Notes under the pieces: generated by a model
The model's database searches: none
Told to the model about the DNA's origin: nothing
What the model saw: the letters and a program-made list of their open reading frames with translations, nothing else
Shown: positions 18,215 through 25,698 of the stretch, one piece after another
Layout of the letters: each line of letters begins with the position of its first letter
Numbering within the stretch: the first letter of the stretch is position 1
Source of the DNA: Candidatus Poribacteria bacterium
Lineage (GTDB): Bacteria; Poribacteria; WGA-4E; WGA-3G
Assembly (NCBI GenBank): GCA_022827625.1
Contig: JAJEIE010000007.1
Coordinates: 1 to 60,382 of the forward strand
Direction: 5' to 3'
Length of the DNA: 60,382 bases
Translations under genes and position numbers: made by a program

Positions 18215-18703
18215 GTGTTTAGACTACGTGAAAAGTTGAAATATATGTTTTTAACCGGAGTATTGGCAATTGCTGGCTTTATGCTCGGTAACGTGAACAA
18301 TGACACGAAAGCACAACTTGGATCCGAGATGGTTGATACATTGACTGTCCGGAAGTTAACCGTGCTTGAAGACATAGCCGTAATAGCGGACAATGGGGAG
18401 CCTCGAGTTGTTATATCTTGGCATGAACTGAGTGGAGACGTATCGTGTTACGGTCCGGGCAAAATGGATGTTGCTGATAGGGCGAGTCTGTTGGTCGGTC
18501 AGTTGGGTGGCATTGCAGGGGTTACCGATAGAAACGCCAGTGGTGCGAGTCTGACGCTTGGTACGGAGGGTGGCGGCGTTACCATTTTTCCTATAGAGGG
18601 TCCTTTGGCTGCGAAAGGCGGTGCTGCCTTAGGCATAGATGAAGGTGATGGTTTTGTCTCCACAATAGATAGTTCTGGTGAACGCCGCGCATTGGAAGAG
18701 TAG
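18215..18703 (+). CDS. Small signal-anchored beta-repeat protein, copy 2
   Basis: 162 residues; GTG start after AAGGAG. A tandem paralogue of the gene 28 bases upstream, sharing RLREKLKYM, a hydrophobic segment, TLTVRKLTVLEDIAVI and Gly-rich repeats (LLVGQLGGIAGVTDRNASG, TEGGGVTIF) and a similar ending (DEGDGFVSTIDSSGERRALE). It differs in CYGPGKMDVADRASL. Its position between copies of the MEPRF family makes it part of the same duplicated locus. Likely exported; function not recognisable. Confidence 0.75.
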   Translation: MFRLREKLKYMFLTGVLAIAGFMLGNVNNDTKAQLGSEMVDTLTVRKLTVLEDIAVIADNGEPRVVISWHELSGDVSCYGPGKMDVADRASLLVGQLGGIAGVTDRNASGASLTLGTEGGGVTIFPIEGPLAAKGGAALGIDEGDGFVSTIDSSGERRALEE

Positions 18704-18802
18704 GTAGCAGAATTTTGAAAAGTCGCACTTGGGGACTCTCTCGGCTCATTTTACAAGGCTGAGATGGAACGCCTAATTCAAAAACAATAAAGGAACTACA
18801 AC

Positions 18803-19474
18803 ATGGAACCACGATTTACACGCGGCGAGTATTGGCTACTGGGAACCGCCGTTGAGAATCAATGGCCAGTCCGTCTGCTCATTGATAGCGATCTTGAGTT
18901 ACACGTAAATAAAACGGGGCACGGGTTAACGCGAGAAGCACTCATTGAGACGCTCCATCGCCTCATCGCTTTAGGGCTGATCTTTGCTCAAAATGAGGTG
19001 GACCCACCTATTTCAACGCCCCAACAAATCGAACGCGCCCTGGATGAAACACATTGGCGGTTTGCCACCGGAGGTGAGAGAGAGAAAAAAAACACGTCCT
19101 ATGGGCTGACACAGGAAGGGGGCGCACAATGGGAGGCGTTCGCCGCACCCGACTGGCAAAAATACATACGCACGAGTCGTCATTTAAATGACCGAGATGA
19201 CAGCGACCCGAGCATCCGGATAGCGATTTGTGCCGATAAATCATGGCTTGAAAGCTACTTTAAATCTAAATGTCTTTATGACCCAATGCATGTGTCTTTA
19301 GGGACGGAGGAGTGGGATTATATCGCACCGTGGGACGTAACGTATTGGAAACAACTCGAGGGGGCACATAGAGTCCGATTTCAGGCACGAGACGTGACCG
19401 AAGCACAAAACGTGAAACGGTATCCGTTGTGGCACCCGCAATTTTTTCGTAGTCTTTGGTGTGCTTGGAAATAG
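18803..19474 (+). CDS. Unnamed family, copy 3 of 3 (MEPRFTRGEYW)
   Basis: 223 residues; ATG after AAAGGAACTACAAC. It keeps the family blocks: MEPRFTRGEYWLLGT, KTGHGLTREALIETLHRLIA with LGLIFA, YGLTQEGGAQWEAFAAPDW, a C-terminal DYIAPWDVTYWKQLEGAHRV and the ending LWCAWK. The stretch after the APDW block is more diverged (RTSRHLNDRDDSDPSIRIAI). It ends 23 bases from the convergent ubiX gene. The N-terminal half again suggests a winged-helix fold. Three copies interleaved with two other duplicated families argue for a shared process. Confidence 0.75.
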   Translation: MEPRFTRGEYWLLGTAVENQWPVRLLIDSDLELHVNKTGHGLTREALIETLHRLIALGLIFAQNEVDPPISTPQQIERALDETHWRFATGGEREKKNTSYGLTQEGGAQWEAFAAPDWQKYIRTSRHLNDRDDSDPSIRIAICADKSWLESYFKSKCLYDPMHVSLGTEEWDYIAPWDVTYWKQLEGAHRVRFQARDVTEAQNVKRYPLWHPQFFRSLWCAWK

Positions 19475-19497
19475 AAAAATAGCGTTGAAAGGACAGA

Positions 19498-20088
19498 CTA
19501 TTCTTTCCAGCGTTGGATGAGTTTCGTATCTATGCCAAACTGATCTAAAATTTTTGTCACAACGAAGTTGAACATATCATCCACCGTTTTCGGGAAGTGG
19601 TACAACCCCGGCATCGCCGGTAGAACACATACCCCCATGCGTGACAATTTGAGCATATTTTCTAAATGTATGGAACTGAGGGGGGTTTCTCGCGGCACAA
19701 GGACGAGTTTACGATTTTCTTTGATACACACATCGGCAGCGCGCTGTATGAGGTTCCGTGATATACCTGTTGCGATAGCGGCAATGCTCCCCATACTACA
19801 TGGCACGACAATCATCCCTTCCGTGCGGAAAGAACCACTGGCAATCGACGCACCAATATCTGATTCGTGATGATAGATAACCCTCGGCGAGGATACGCCA
19901 ATAAGCGATTCCAGCTCGAAGTTATCTGGGTCTATCTTAATCTGAAGCTCTTCCCACAAAGCGCGCACACCGGACGAAGAAATCGTCAGATGTACCTCTA
20001 TGTCCTCATGCTGCGTCAGGACTTCGAGCAGTCGGACACCATATATGCCTGCACTTGCCCCTGTTATCCCTACAATCAATCGTCTCAA
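19498..20088 (-). CDS. ubiX: UbiX/Pad1-family flavin prenyltransferase
   Basis: 196 residues, full family length. It begins directly with the flavoprotein motif RLIVGITGASAGIYGVRLLE; typical downstream motifs are SDIGASIASGSF (the family SD-x-ASIASGSF block), VPCSMGSIAAIATGIS and LVLVPRETPLSSIHLENM. UbiX joins a dimethylallyl group to FMN to make prenyl-FMN, the cofactor of UbiD-type decarboxylases in ubiquinone synthesis or aromatic-acid decarboxylation. No ubiD lies in the window, so the pathway it serves is not shown. The start is a TTG with GAGGAG upstream. It converges on the MEPRF gene. Confidence 0.95.
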   Translation of the reverse strand: MRRLIVGITGASAGIYGVRLLEVLTQHEDIEVHLTISSSGVRALWEELQIKIDPDNFELESLIGVSSPRVIYHHESDIGASIASGSFRTEGMIVVPCSMGSIAAIATGISRNLIQRAADVCIKENRKLVLVPRETPLSSIHLENMLKLSRMGVCVLPAMPGLYHFPKTVDDMFNFVVTKILDQFGIDTKLIQRWKE

Positions 20089-20195
20089 TTTTAATTCACT
20101 CCTCAGCGAAAATCACACAGTGTTAAGCAATGTCTGTACGTGCCAGATGTGACTATTATAACTGTTTTTCGGAAAAATTCAAGGATAAACCCTAC

Positions 20196-20224
20196 TTGAC
20201 ACAAAAACGCAGAACAGGTAAATT
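20196..20224 (+). promoter_or_regulatory. Sigma-70-type promoter for the D-threonine-aldolase-like gene
   Basis: TTGACA (20196-20201), 17-base spacer, TAAATT (20219-20224), ending 61 bases before the ATG at 20286. The -35 is a perfect consensus with ideal spacing, in a divergent intergenic region shared with ubiX. Confidence 0.65.
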
Positions 20225-20285
20225 AATCACAGTAATTTATTTTCTATAAGACGTTGCGTGTAATCCCACATTACCGAGGAAAACC

Positions 20286-21329
20286 ATGAACATCGCTGAC
20301 TTAGATACACCAACACTCGCTGCGAATCTGGATGTGCTTGAACGAAATATCGAAGGTATGGCGACGCATTGCCATCAACTTGGCATTCCGCTTCGCGTTC
20401 ACACCAAAACGCACAAAGTGCCAGAAATCGCTAAGTTACAAGTCGCTGCTGGTTCACAAGGCATTACCTGTCAAAAATTGGGCGAAGCGGAGGTGATGGT
20501 GGATGCCGGGATTGACAACATCCTGATCCCTTATAATATCGTCGGTAAACCCAAACTCAAACGGCTAACCGCACTCGTGAAACGTGCACGCGTTACCGTC
20601 GCGCTTGATTCAGAGGAGACCGCAGCCGGTATCTCTCAGCAAGCAATTGCTGACGGCTGTATTGTGCCTGTGATTGTGGAATTGGATACGGGGAGTGGTC
20701 GTTGTGGCGTACAATCACCGCAGGCAGCACAACATCTCGCACAGCAGATTATAAAAATGCAGGGCATTGATTTCCAAGGCGTGATGACGTATCCAAGTAA
20801 CCTCCGAGCAAAACCGTTTATTGCCGAGACACTTGACCTCCTTGAACAAGACGGAATTCCCGTGAACATTATCAGTGGTGGTGGGACAGGCTCAGAAGCG
20901 GCATCAAAAGAACTCGGTTGTACAGAGACCCGTAGCGGCTCTTACGTCTACGAAGGCATGACGCGCATCGGTAACTCAGGCATGTTATCACCAGACCGGT
21001 GTGTCCTTCGGGTTATTGTAACCGTCGTCAGCACACCGACCCCCGAACGGATTATTATTGACGGCGGGATGAAGACTTTCGCCAGTTATCCACCAAAACC
21101 TTATGGACATATCATTGAGCATCCAGATGCCAAAATTTACGGTATGTCCGTTGAACATGGACACGTCGATGTGAGTGAATGTTCACACCGATTTAAAGTT
21201 GGTGAGCAGCTTTCCGTTATCCCACTTCACCAAGGGATGACCAGCAACCTTCACAATGAACTTGTAGGTATTCGAGACGGTGAAATTGAGACAATTTGGC
21301 AAATCGCAGGGAGAGGCAAAGTATTTTAA
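20286..21329 (+). CDS. D-threonine aldolase/DSD-like fold III PLP enzyme
   Basis: 347 residues. The N-terminal alanine-racemase-like barrel has the PLP-lysine motif VHTKTHKVPEIA (about residues 38-49), CQKLGEAEVM, ELDTGSGRCGV and SGGGTGSE (phosphate loop). The C-terminal domain has the D-threonine aldolase/D-serine dehydratase signature region (GMSVEHGHVDV, then VIPLHQGMTSNLHNEL). Known members bind a divalent metal through His and a Cys or Asp two residues on (H-x-C or H-x-D); here that position is Gly (HQG), so metal binding may be altered. Likely a D-hydroxy-amino-acid aldolase or dehydratase; substrate not deduced. A strong promoter precedes it and a PhyH dioxygenase follows. Confidence 0.88.
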   Translation: MNIADLDTPTLAANLDVLERNIEGMATHCHQLGIPLRVHTKTHKVPEIAKLQVAAGSQGITCQKLGEAEVMVDAGIDNILIPYNIVGKPKLKRLTALVKRARVTVALDSEETAAGISQQAIADGCIVPVIVELDTGSGRCGVQSPQAAQHLAQQIIKMQGIDFQGVMTYPSNLRAKPFIAETLDLLEQDGIPVNIISGGGTGSEAASKELGCTETRSGSYVYEGMTRIGNSGMLSPDRCVLRVIVTVVSTPTPERIIIDGGMKTFASYPPKPYGHIIEHPDAKIYGMSVEHGHVDVSECSHRFKVGEQLSVIPLHQGMTSNLHNELVGIRDGEIETIWQIAGRGKVF

Positions 21330-21441
21330 TTTAGCGCAAGCGTATAAACAAAATTTTCTGTCCAACAACAGTGTTTCCTAAGAACCGCAGGCTTCCGTTG
21401 TTGCCTGCTCATATCACCTTTATCTTTCAAGAGGGAAAACT

Positions 21442-22158
21442 ATGATTCTACCGACACCCGAACAGAAAGAACAGTGGGAAGAAGAAGGGTATCTCGTCTT
21501 TGAAGACGCGATTCAAGGGGAAGATCTCAACAGGCTTCAATCCGCTTTTGATTATTGGGCAGATGCCTGCAAAGCGGAGTGGTTGGATAGAGTCGAGGCG
21601 GGAGAAGCCGTCGCAACCTTTTACGACCTCCCAAATCCCTTTGAGAAAGACCCGATTTTCATTGATATTGTCGATTATCCGAGTTACTACGGCGCGTTGA
21701 TGGATTTCACAGACCACGACCTGATTATATTGGCACCGCAGGTGCGGACGGTGGCACCTTGGCCCGTGAGTTATACCGGATGGCACCCGGATGTCTCGCA
21801 GAGCAATCCACTCCACATTAAGGTACAAATCTACGTTAACGATGTTGAACCGGGAAGTGGGGAATTCGGCTTCGTGCCAGGCAGTCACAAACCGGATGCT
21901 GGTCCGTATGCACGTCCAATGCGGCAAGAAAGTATGCCGGGACATAAGACTTTCCCAGGTAAAGCAGGCACCGCGATTATGTTTAACTCCTGTGGATGGC
22001 ACGTTTCAATGGACAATCATTCCGATGGACCGCGTAAATCCATTATCCTGATTTACGAAAAACGAACACCGGGACGTATCGGACCGGAACAGTTTGCCTC
22101 TATCTCAGCGTATTGTCAGACGCCAGAACGTCGTAAATTGTTTAGCTTGGACGGCTAA
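21442..22158 (+). CDS. Phytanoyl-CoA dioxygenase (PhyH) family Fe(II)/2-oxoglutarate oxygenase
   Basis: 238 residues. The facial triad is readable: H-x-D in GWHPDV (about residue 115), a distal His in CGWHVSMD, and a following Arg in GPRKSIILIY that would bind 2-oxoglutarate. GFVPGSHKPDAGP is the usual family loop. These soluble enzymes hydroxylate small molecules with O2 and 2-oxoglutarate; the true substrate cannot be told. ATG after GAGGG. The amidohydrolase gene starts 18 bases downstream with its own Shine-Dalgarno, so the two are co-transcribed. A second, atypical PhyH-family gene is at 49.1 kb. Confidence 0.92.
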   Translation: MILPTPEQKEQWEEEGYLVFEDAIQGEDLNRLQSAFDYWADACKAEWLDRVEAGEAVATFYDLPNPFEKDPIFIDIVDYPSYYGALMDFTDHDLIILAPQVRTVAPWPVSYTGWHPDVSQSNPLHIKVQIYVNDVEPGSGEFGFVPGSHKPDAGPYARPMRQESMPGHKTFPGKAGTAIMFNSCGWHVSMDNHSDGPRKSIILIYEKRTPGRIGPEQFASISAYCQTPERRKLFSLDG

Positions 22159-22176
22159 GCAAAGGAGGGGTATCCT

Positions 22177-23070
22177 ATGCCACGAATTGACGCGCATCTG
22201 CACGTATTCACGAAAGCTTCGTCCGAGTTTCCGAGAGAGACATCAGACATTTGGCCCGCTGAACGCGAAGAGCCTGTCGAAAAATTGTTAGACCAGATGG
22301 AAAAACATCAGATCGATCAGGCAGTCCTTGTTCAGATGGCAGGCGCGAGCATAGCGAATCATCGTTACTTGCTGCACTGTCTCAAAGCGTATCCAAACCG
22401 ATTTTTAGGGATTGGATTGGTTCCGGAAGGACATCCGAACCCTGCTGACCACATGGCGGAACTAACAGATAACACTGGAATTATCGGGTTCCGATTCTCT
22501 ACATTCGGTGGACCGCGTGATATTTTTGAGAAGATGGATGTCCGTAAGTTTGCTGCGTATCCGATCTGGAAGTTTGCTGCGGCGCGTGATTATGTCTTGT
22601 GGCTTTATCCGAACGCTATCAACGCCCATCTCCTGCCCTATCTGATTCAAGAATTCCCGCAGGTACGGGTTGTACTCAATCATCTCGCCGTGTGCCCAGG
22701 AAAAGGCAAATTCAGTTGGGACGAATTCGGGAGACCTCAGATACAGGTGACAGGTTACAACCTCACTATGCACACCACTTATCGACTCGCGCGCTTTGAA
22801 AATGTTAATGTGCATCTCTCTGGTCAGTATGCCTTTAGCAAGGAAGAGTTCCCTTATAAAGATTTGGCAGGATGGCATCATGGTCTTTTGAGCGGCTTTG
22901 GGGCAAAACGACTGATGTGGGCAACCGATTTTCCATGGATTCTGGAGGAGCCGGGTTATGGCAAACTTACAACTGTTATTGAGAAACTCATGCCGAATTT
23001 GACGGAATCAGAGTTGGCAGACATTATGGGCGGAAATGCAAAACGAATCCTCCGTTTCCCCGATCTGTAA
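22177..23070 (+). CDS. Amidohydrolase-2-family TIM-barrel hydrolase or decarboxylase
   Basis: 297 residues; ATG after AAAGGAGGGG. It opens with the metal-binding HxH (MPRIDAHLHVF) and ends with the family Asp in LMWATDFPW, followed by MGGNAKRILRF. Between them come GIGLVPEGHPNPADHM, VLNHLAVCPG (metal-ligand His region) and FENVNVHLSG. Family members hydrolyse lactones or decarboxylate small acids in the cytoplasm. Its place between a PhyH oxygenase and an acetate-kinase-like gene suggests a small catabolic operon. Substrate unknown. Confidence 0.9.
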   Translation: MPRIDAHLHVFTKASSEFPRETSDIWPAEREEPVEKLLDQMEKHQIDQAVLVQMAGASIANHRYLLHCLKAYPNRFLGIGLVPEGHPNPADHMAELTDNTGIIGFRFSTFGGPRDIFEKMDVRKFAAYPIWKFAAARDYVLWLYPNAINAHLLPYLIQEFPQVRVVLNHLAVCPGKGKFSWDEFGRPQIQVTGYNLTMHTTYRLARFENVNVHLSGQYAFSKEEFPYKDLAGWHHGLLSGFGAKRLMWATDFPWILEEPGYGKLTTVIEKLMPNLTESELADIMGGNAKRILRFPDL

Positions 23071-23135
23071 TCCCTGTATACATAGTGTAGGAGGGTTTTC
23101 AACCCCGATGCTTTTCGATAGGAAATATTAATTAG

Positions 23136-24329
23136 ATGCGTATACTCTGTGCGAATGTAGGAAGCACCTCGTTCAAATATCAAATTATTGATATGGAAAC
23201 AACGGCTTCCCTTGTCAAGGGAGGCGTGGAACGAATCGGCAATTCACCATCAGCCTTTACACATACCGTATCCGGAAAACCAGCCGTTGAAGGCGAAATT
23301 GATGCCCCGACGCATACCGCCGCAATTGCCCACGCAATGCGCCTCATCACCGATCCTGAAGTCGGGTGCCTTCCCAATCTGGCACAACTCGACGGAGTTG
23401 GGTTCAAAACGATTCTTGCGAAAGGCTATTGGCGTTCGGCAAAAATTACTGAAGATGTGATCGCCGCACTTGAGGCATCAACCCCGCTCGCGCCGATGCA
23501 CAATCCTGCGTATATCGCCTCTATCCGCGCCTTTCAAGAACTCCTCCCGACGACACCACTTGCCGCCGTTTTCGAGACGTGGTTTCATCAGACGATCCCA
23601 GATTACGCCGCCGAATTTGGGGTCCCACGCTTCTGGGTAGAGAAACACGACATTCGCCGGTATGGCTACCACGGTGCCTCGCATCGCTATATCTCCGAAC
23701 GCGTACCGCAACTTCTCAAACGCGAATCAGGAGAAGGACTCCGCATTATCTCTTGCCACCTTGGGGGTAGCTCGTCTCTCTGCGCTATCAAAGACGGGGC
23801 GTCCATTGATACGTCAATGGGGACCTCAACGCAGTATGGAATGATTCAATCCACGCGATGCGGTGAGCTGGATGCCTTTGCTGTGCTGTATCTGATGGAT
23901 AAAGAGGGGTTCTCTACCGATGAAATCCGCCGTCAATTGATTGAAGAGTCCGGTGTGAAAGGCATTTCTGGCACGAGTGGGGATATGCGAGATGTGGAAG
24001 CGGCAATAGCAGCGGGTGACGACAAGGCACGCCTTGCCCTGGATACATACTGCTACGGCGTGAAAAAGTACATCGGCGCGTATATCGCCGCTCTTGGTGG
24101 TGTGGATGTCATCGCTTTTGCGGGAGGGATCGGTGAGAAGAGTCCGATAACGCGCGCGAAGGTCTGTGAAGGGTTAGAGTGGTGTGGGATTCACTTAGAT
24201 GCCGAAAAAAACGAGCAGCTCACTGGGGAATCCGACCTCTCTACCGACAACAGTCGCGCCAGAATTCTGGTTGTTTCCACGAATGAGGAACTCATCGTAT
24301 CGCGTGAAACCGCGCGGGTGCTGAGTTAG
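23136..24329 (+). CDS. Divergent acetate-kinase-family (ASKHA acyl kinase) protein
   Basis: 397 residues, family length. Clear acetate kinase landmarks: CANVGSTSFKYQIID at the N-terminus, PLAPMHNPA, RRYGYHGASHRYI, SMGTSTQYG, STRCGELD, FAGGIGEKSP and STNEELIVSRET. Set against the Methanosarcina enzyme from memory, several active-site positions differ: GHR (Arg91) reads GFK, VFDTAFH (Asp148) reads VFETWFH, and HLGN (Asn211) reads HLGGSS. The N-terminal Asn, Ser and Lys, the His of APMHNP, Arg241 and Glu384 equivalents remain. It may phosphorylate another carboxylate or be a poor acetate kinase. No phosphotransacetylase is nearby. It follows the amidohydrolase by 65 bases. Confidence 0.88.
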   Translation: MRILCANVGSTSFKYQIIDMETTASLVKGGVERIGNSPSAFTHTVSGKPAVEGEIDAPTHTAAIAHAMRLITDPEVGCLPNLAQLDGVGFKTILAKGYWRSAKITEDVIAALEASTPLAPMHNPAYIASIRAFQELLPTTPLAAVFETWFHQTIPDYAAEFGVPRFWVEKHDIRRYGYHGASHRYISERVPQLLKRESGEGLRIISCHLGGSSSLCAIKDGASIDTSMGTSTQYGMIQSTRCGELDAFAVLYLMDKEGFSTDEIRRQLIEESGVKGISGTSGDMRDVEAAIAAGDDKARLALDTYCYGVKKYIGAYIAALGGVDVIAFAGGIGEKSPITRAKVCEGLEWCGIHLDAEKNEQLTGESDLSTDNSRARILVVSTNEELIVSRETARVLS

Positions 24330-24370
24330 CCTCTATAATATGCGTTTCATAAAGGGACATTATAGCAAAC

Positions 24371-24397
24371 GTAGGGGTTGGGTAACCCAACCCCTAC
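24371..24397. repeat. Perfect 27-base inverted repeat
   Basis: GTAGGGGTTGGGT-A-ACCCAACCCCTAC, a 13-base perfect stem around a single central base, between the acetate-kinase-like and sialidase-like genes. The tract after it is AT-rich but has no clean T-run, so it could be a weak terminator or a copy of a dispersed palindrome. The sialidase frame is open through it, but coding there is unlikely. Confidence 0.75.
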
Positions 24398-24444
24398 TTG
24401 TAATTATAAAATTTTTATCGAAAAAAGGGAGAGTTGAAATCGTT

Positions 24445-25524
24445 ATGCGACAAGTTACACTCTACCGAGAACCCGGCCGCTACGCCGGATGGCCAGCAAA
24501 TTACGGTATATGGGCGTGGGGCAATGAGATCGTTGTCGGTTTCACGGTCGGGTATCATAAATCCGATGCAGGTTTCCATCGCCGAGACAGCAATAAGCCC
24601 TTTGTCGGGATGCAGGCACGGAGTTTAGATGGTGGTGAAACATGGAGTCTTTCGGAGACACCGTGTCGGCTACCTGCCAGAGGCACACTCTCTGCAGATG
24701 AACATGTCGAGCAACAGCATAGGCTAAAAACGCACGTTGCGTTTGAAACACCACAGCGTGTCGATTTTACGCACCCAGATTTTGCCATGATGTGCAGCAG
24801 AACTGGACTGAGAGCCGGAGCGTATTCGTGGTTTTATACCTCTACAGACCGATGCAAAAGTTGGGACGGCCCCTTCCGACTCCCAATGTTCGGTTATACC
24901 GGCATCGCAGCACGAACGGATTACCTCGTTTCAAATTCAGATGAATGCGTGGTGTTCCTCACAGCCTCAAAATCGGACGGTGAGGAGGGGTTAATATTCT
25001 GTGCCAAGACAACTGATGGCGGTGAGTCCTTCTCGTTGCTGTCTCAGATTGGACCGGAACCTAAAGGCTTCGCAATCATGCCGGCGAGTGTTAGATTGTC
25101 TGATTCAAAGATTCTGGTAGCGGTGCGTTGTCGCGGGGGTAACAGCGCAGATTGGGAAGAACGTAGAAATTGGATTGATCTCTATGTCTCTGATGATAAC
25201 GGACAAACATGGAATTATAAGAATCAACCTGTAGAGAATACCGGACGCGGTGGGAACCCACCAACGCTCACTCAGCTCCACGACGGAAGGTTGTGTCTTA
25301 TCTACGGCTACCGGGATGCACCACATCGGATTTGCGCTAAGTTGAGCGGTGATGATGGTGAGACATGGGGTGGAGAAATCGTGCTACGCGATAGTGGCGG
25401 CGACCCCGATATCGGCTATCCGCGCACGGTCCAACGTCCTGATGGAACTATAGTAACCGCCTACTATTTTGATGAAGAACCTGATGGCGAGCGATTTATT
25501 GAGGCGACGCTCTGGAAACCCTAA
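24445..25524 (+). CDS. Sialidase-like (BNR/Asp-box) six-bladed propeller protein
   Basis: 359 residues from the ATG at 24445, preceded by AAGGGAGAG. The open frame extends to 24340, but that part crosses a perfect palindrome and is rejected as coding. At least five Asp-boxes are visible (SLDGGETWSL, STDRCKSWDG, TTDGGESFSL, SDDNGQTWNY, SGDDGETWGG), the hallmark of sialidases and other BNR propellers. RYAGWPANYGIWAWGNEIVV is at the N-terminus and GDPDIGYPRTVQRPDGTIVT at the C-terminus. No signal peptide is seen, so it may be cytoplasmic. Glycan-acid hydrolysis is plausible, but catalytic residues cannot be assigned with confidence. Confidence 0.85.
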   Translation: MRQVTLYREPGRYAGWPANYGIWAWGNEIVVGFTVGYHKSDAGFHRRDSNKPFVGMQARSLDGGETWSLSETPCRLPARGTLSADEHVEQQHRLKTHVAFETPQRVDFTHPDFAMMCSRTGLRAGAYSWFYTSTDRCKSWDGPFRLPMFGYTGIAARTDYLVSNSDECVVFLTASKSDGEEGLIFCAKTTDGGESFSLLSQIGPEPKGFAIMPASVRLSDSKILVAVRCRGGNSADWEERRNWIDLYVSDDNGQTWNYKNQPVENTGRGGNPPTLTQLHDGRLCLIYGYRDAPHRICAKLSGDDGETWGGEIVLRDSGGDPDIGYPRTVQRPDGTIVTAYYFDEEPDGERFIEATLWKP

Positions 25525-25590
25525 CCCAAACTATCCAAACCCGTTCAACAGCAACTATTATTCCCCAAATCCTTATACCAAACGCGCTTT

Positions 25591-25625
25591 ACCGTAGGGC
25601 GAGACACAAAACTTCGCCTTACGGT
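25591..25625. terminator. Hairpin between convergent genes, possible bidirectional terminator
   Basis: ACCGTAGGGCGA (25591-25602) pairs with TCGCCTTACGGT (25614-25625) over 12 positions with one G-T wobble and an 11-base loop. It sits in the 174-base gap between two convergently transcribed genes. There is no strong T-run on either side, so it may also be a dispersed palindrome. Confidence 0.4.
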
Positions 25626-25698
25626 TGGAGAAAATGGACGGGTAGTAAAAATTATCTCCAAATCACCAGCTTCCAAGTTGCCGTCCATTTCCCCGCGG

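Noticed and set aside
24340-24444. Upstream extension of the sialidase-like gene
   Set aside because: The extension crosses a perfect palindrome and lacks a ribosome binding site; the ATG at 24445 has AAGGGAGAG upstream.
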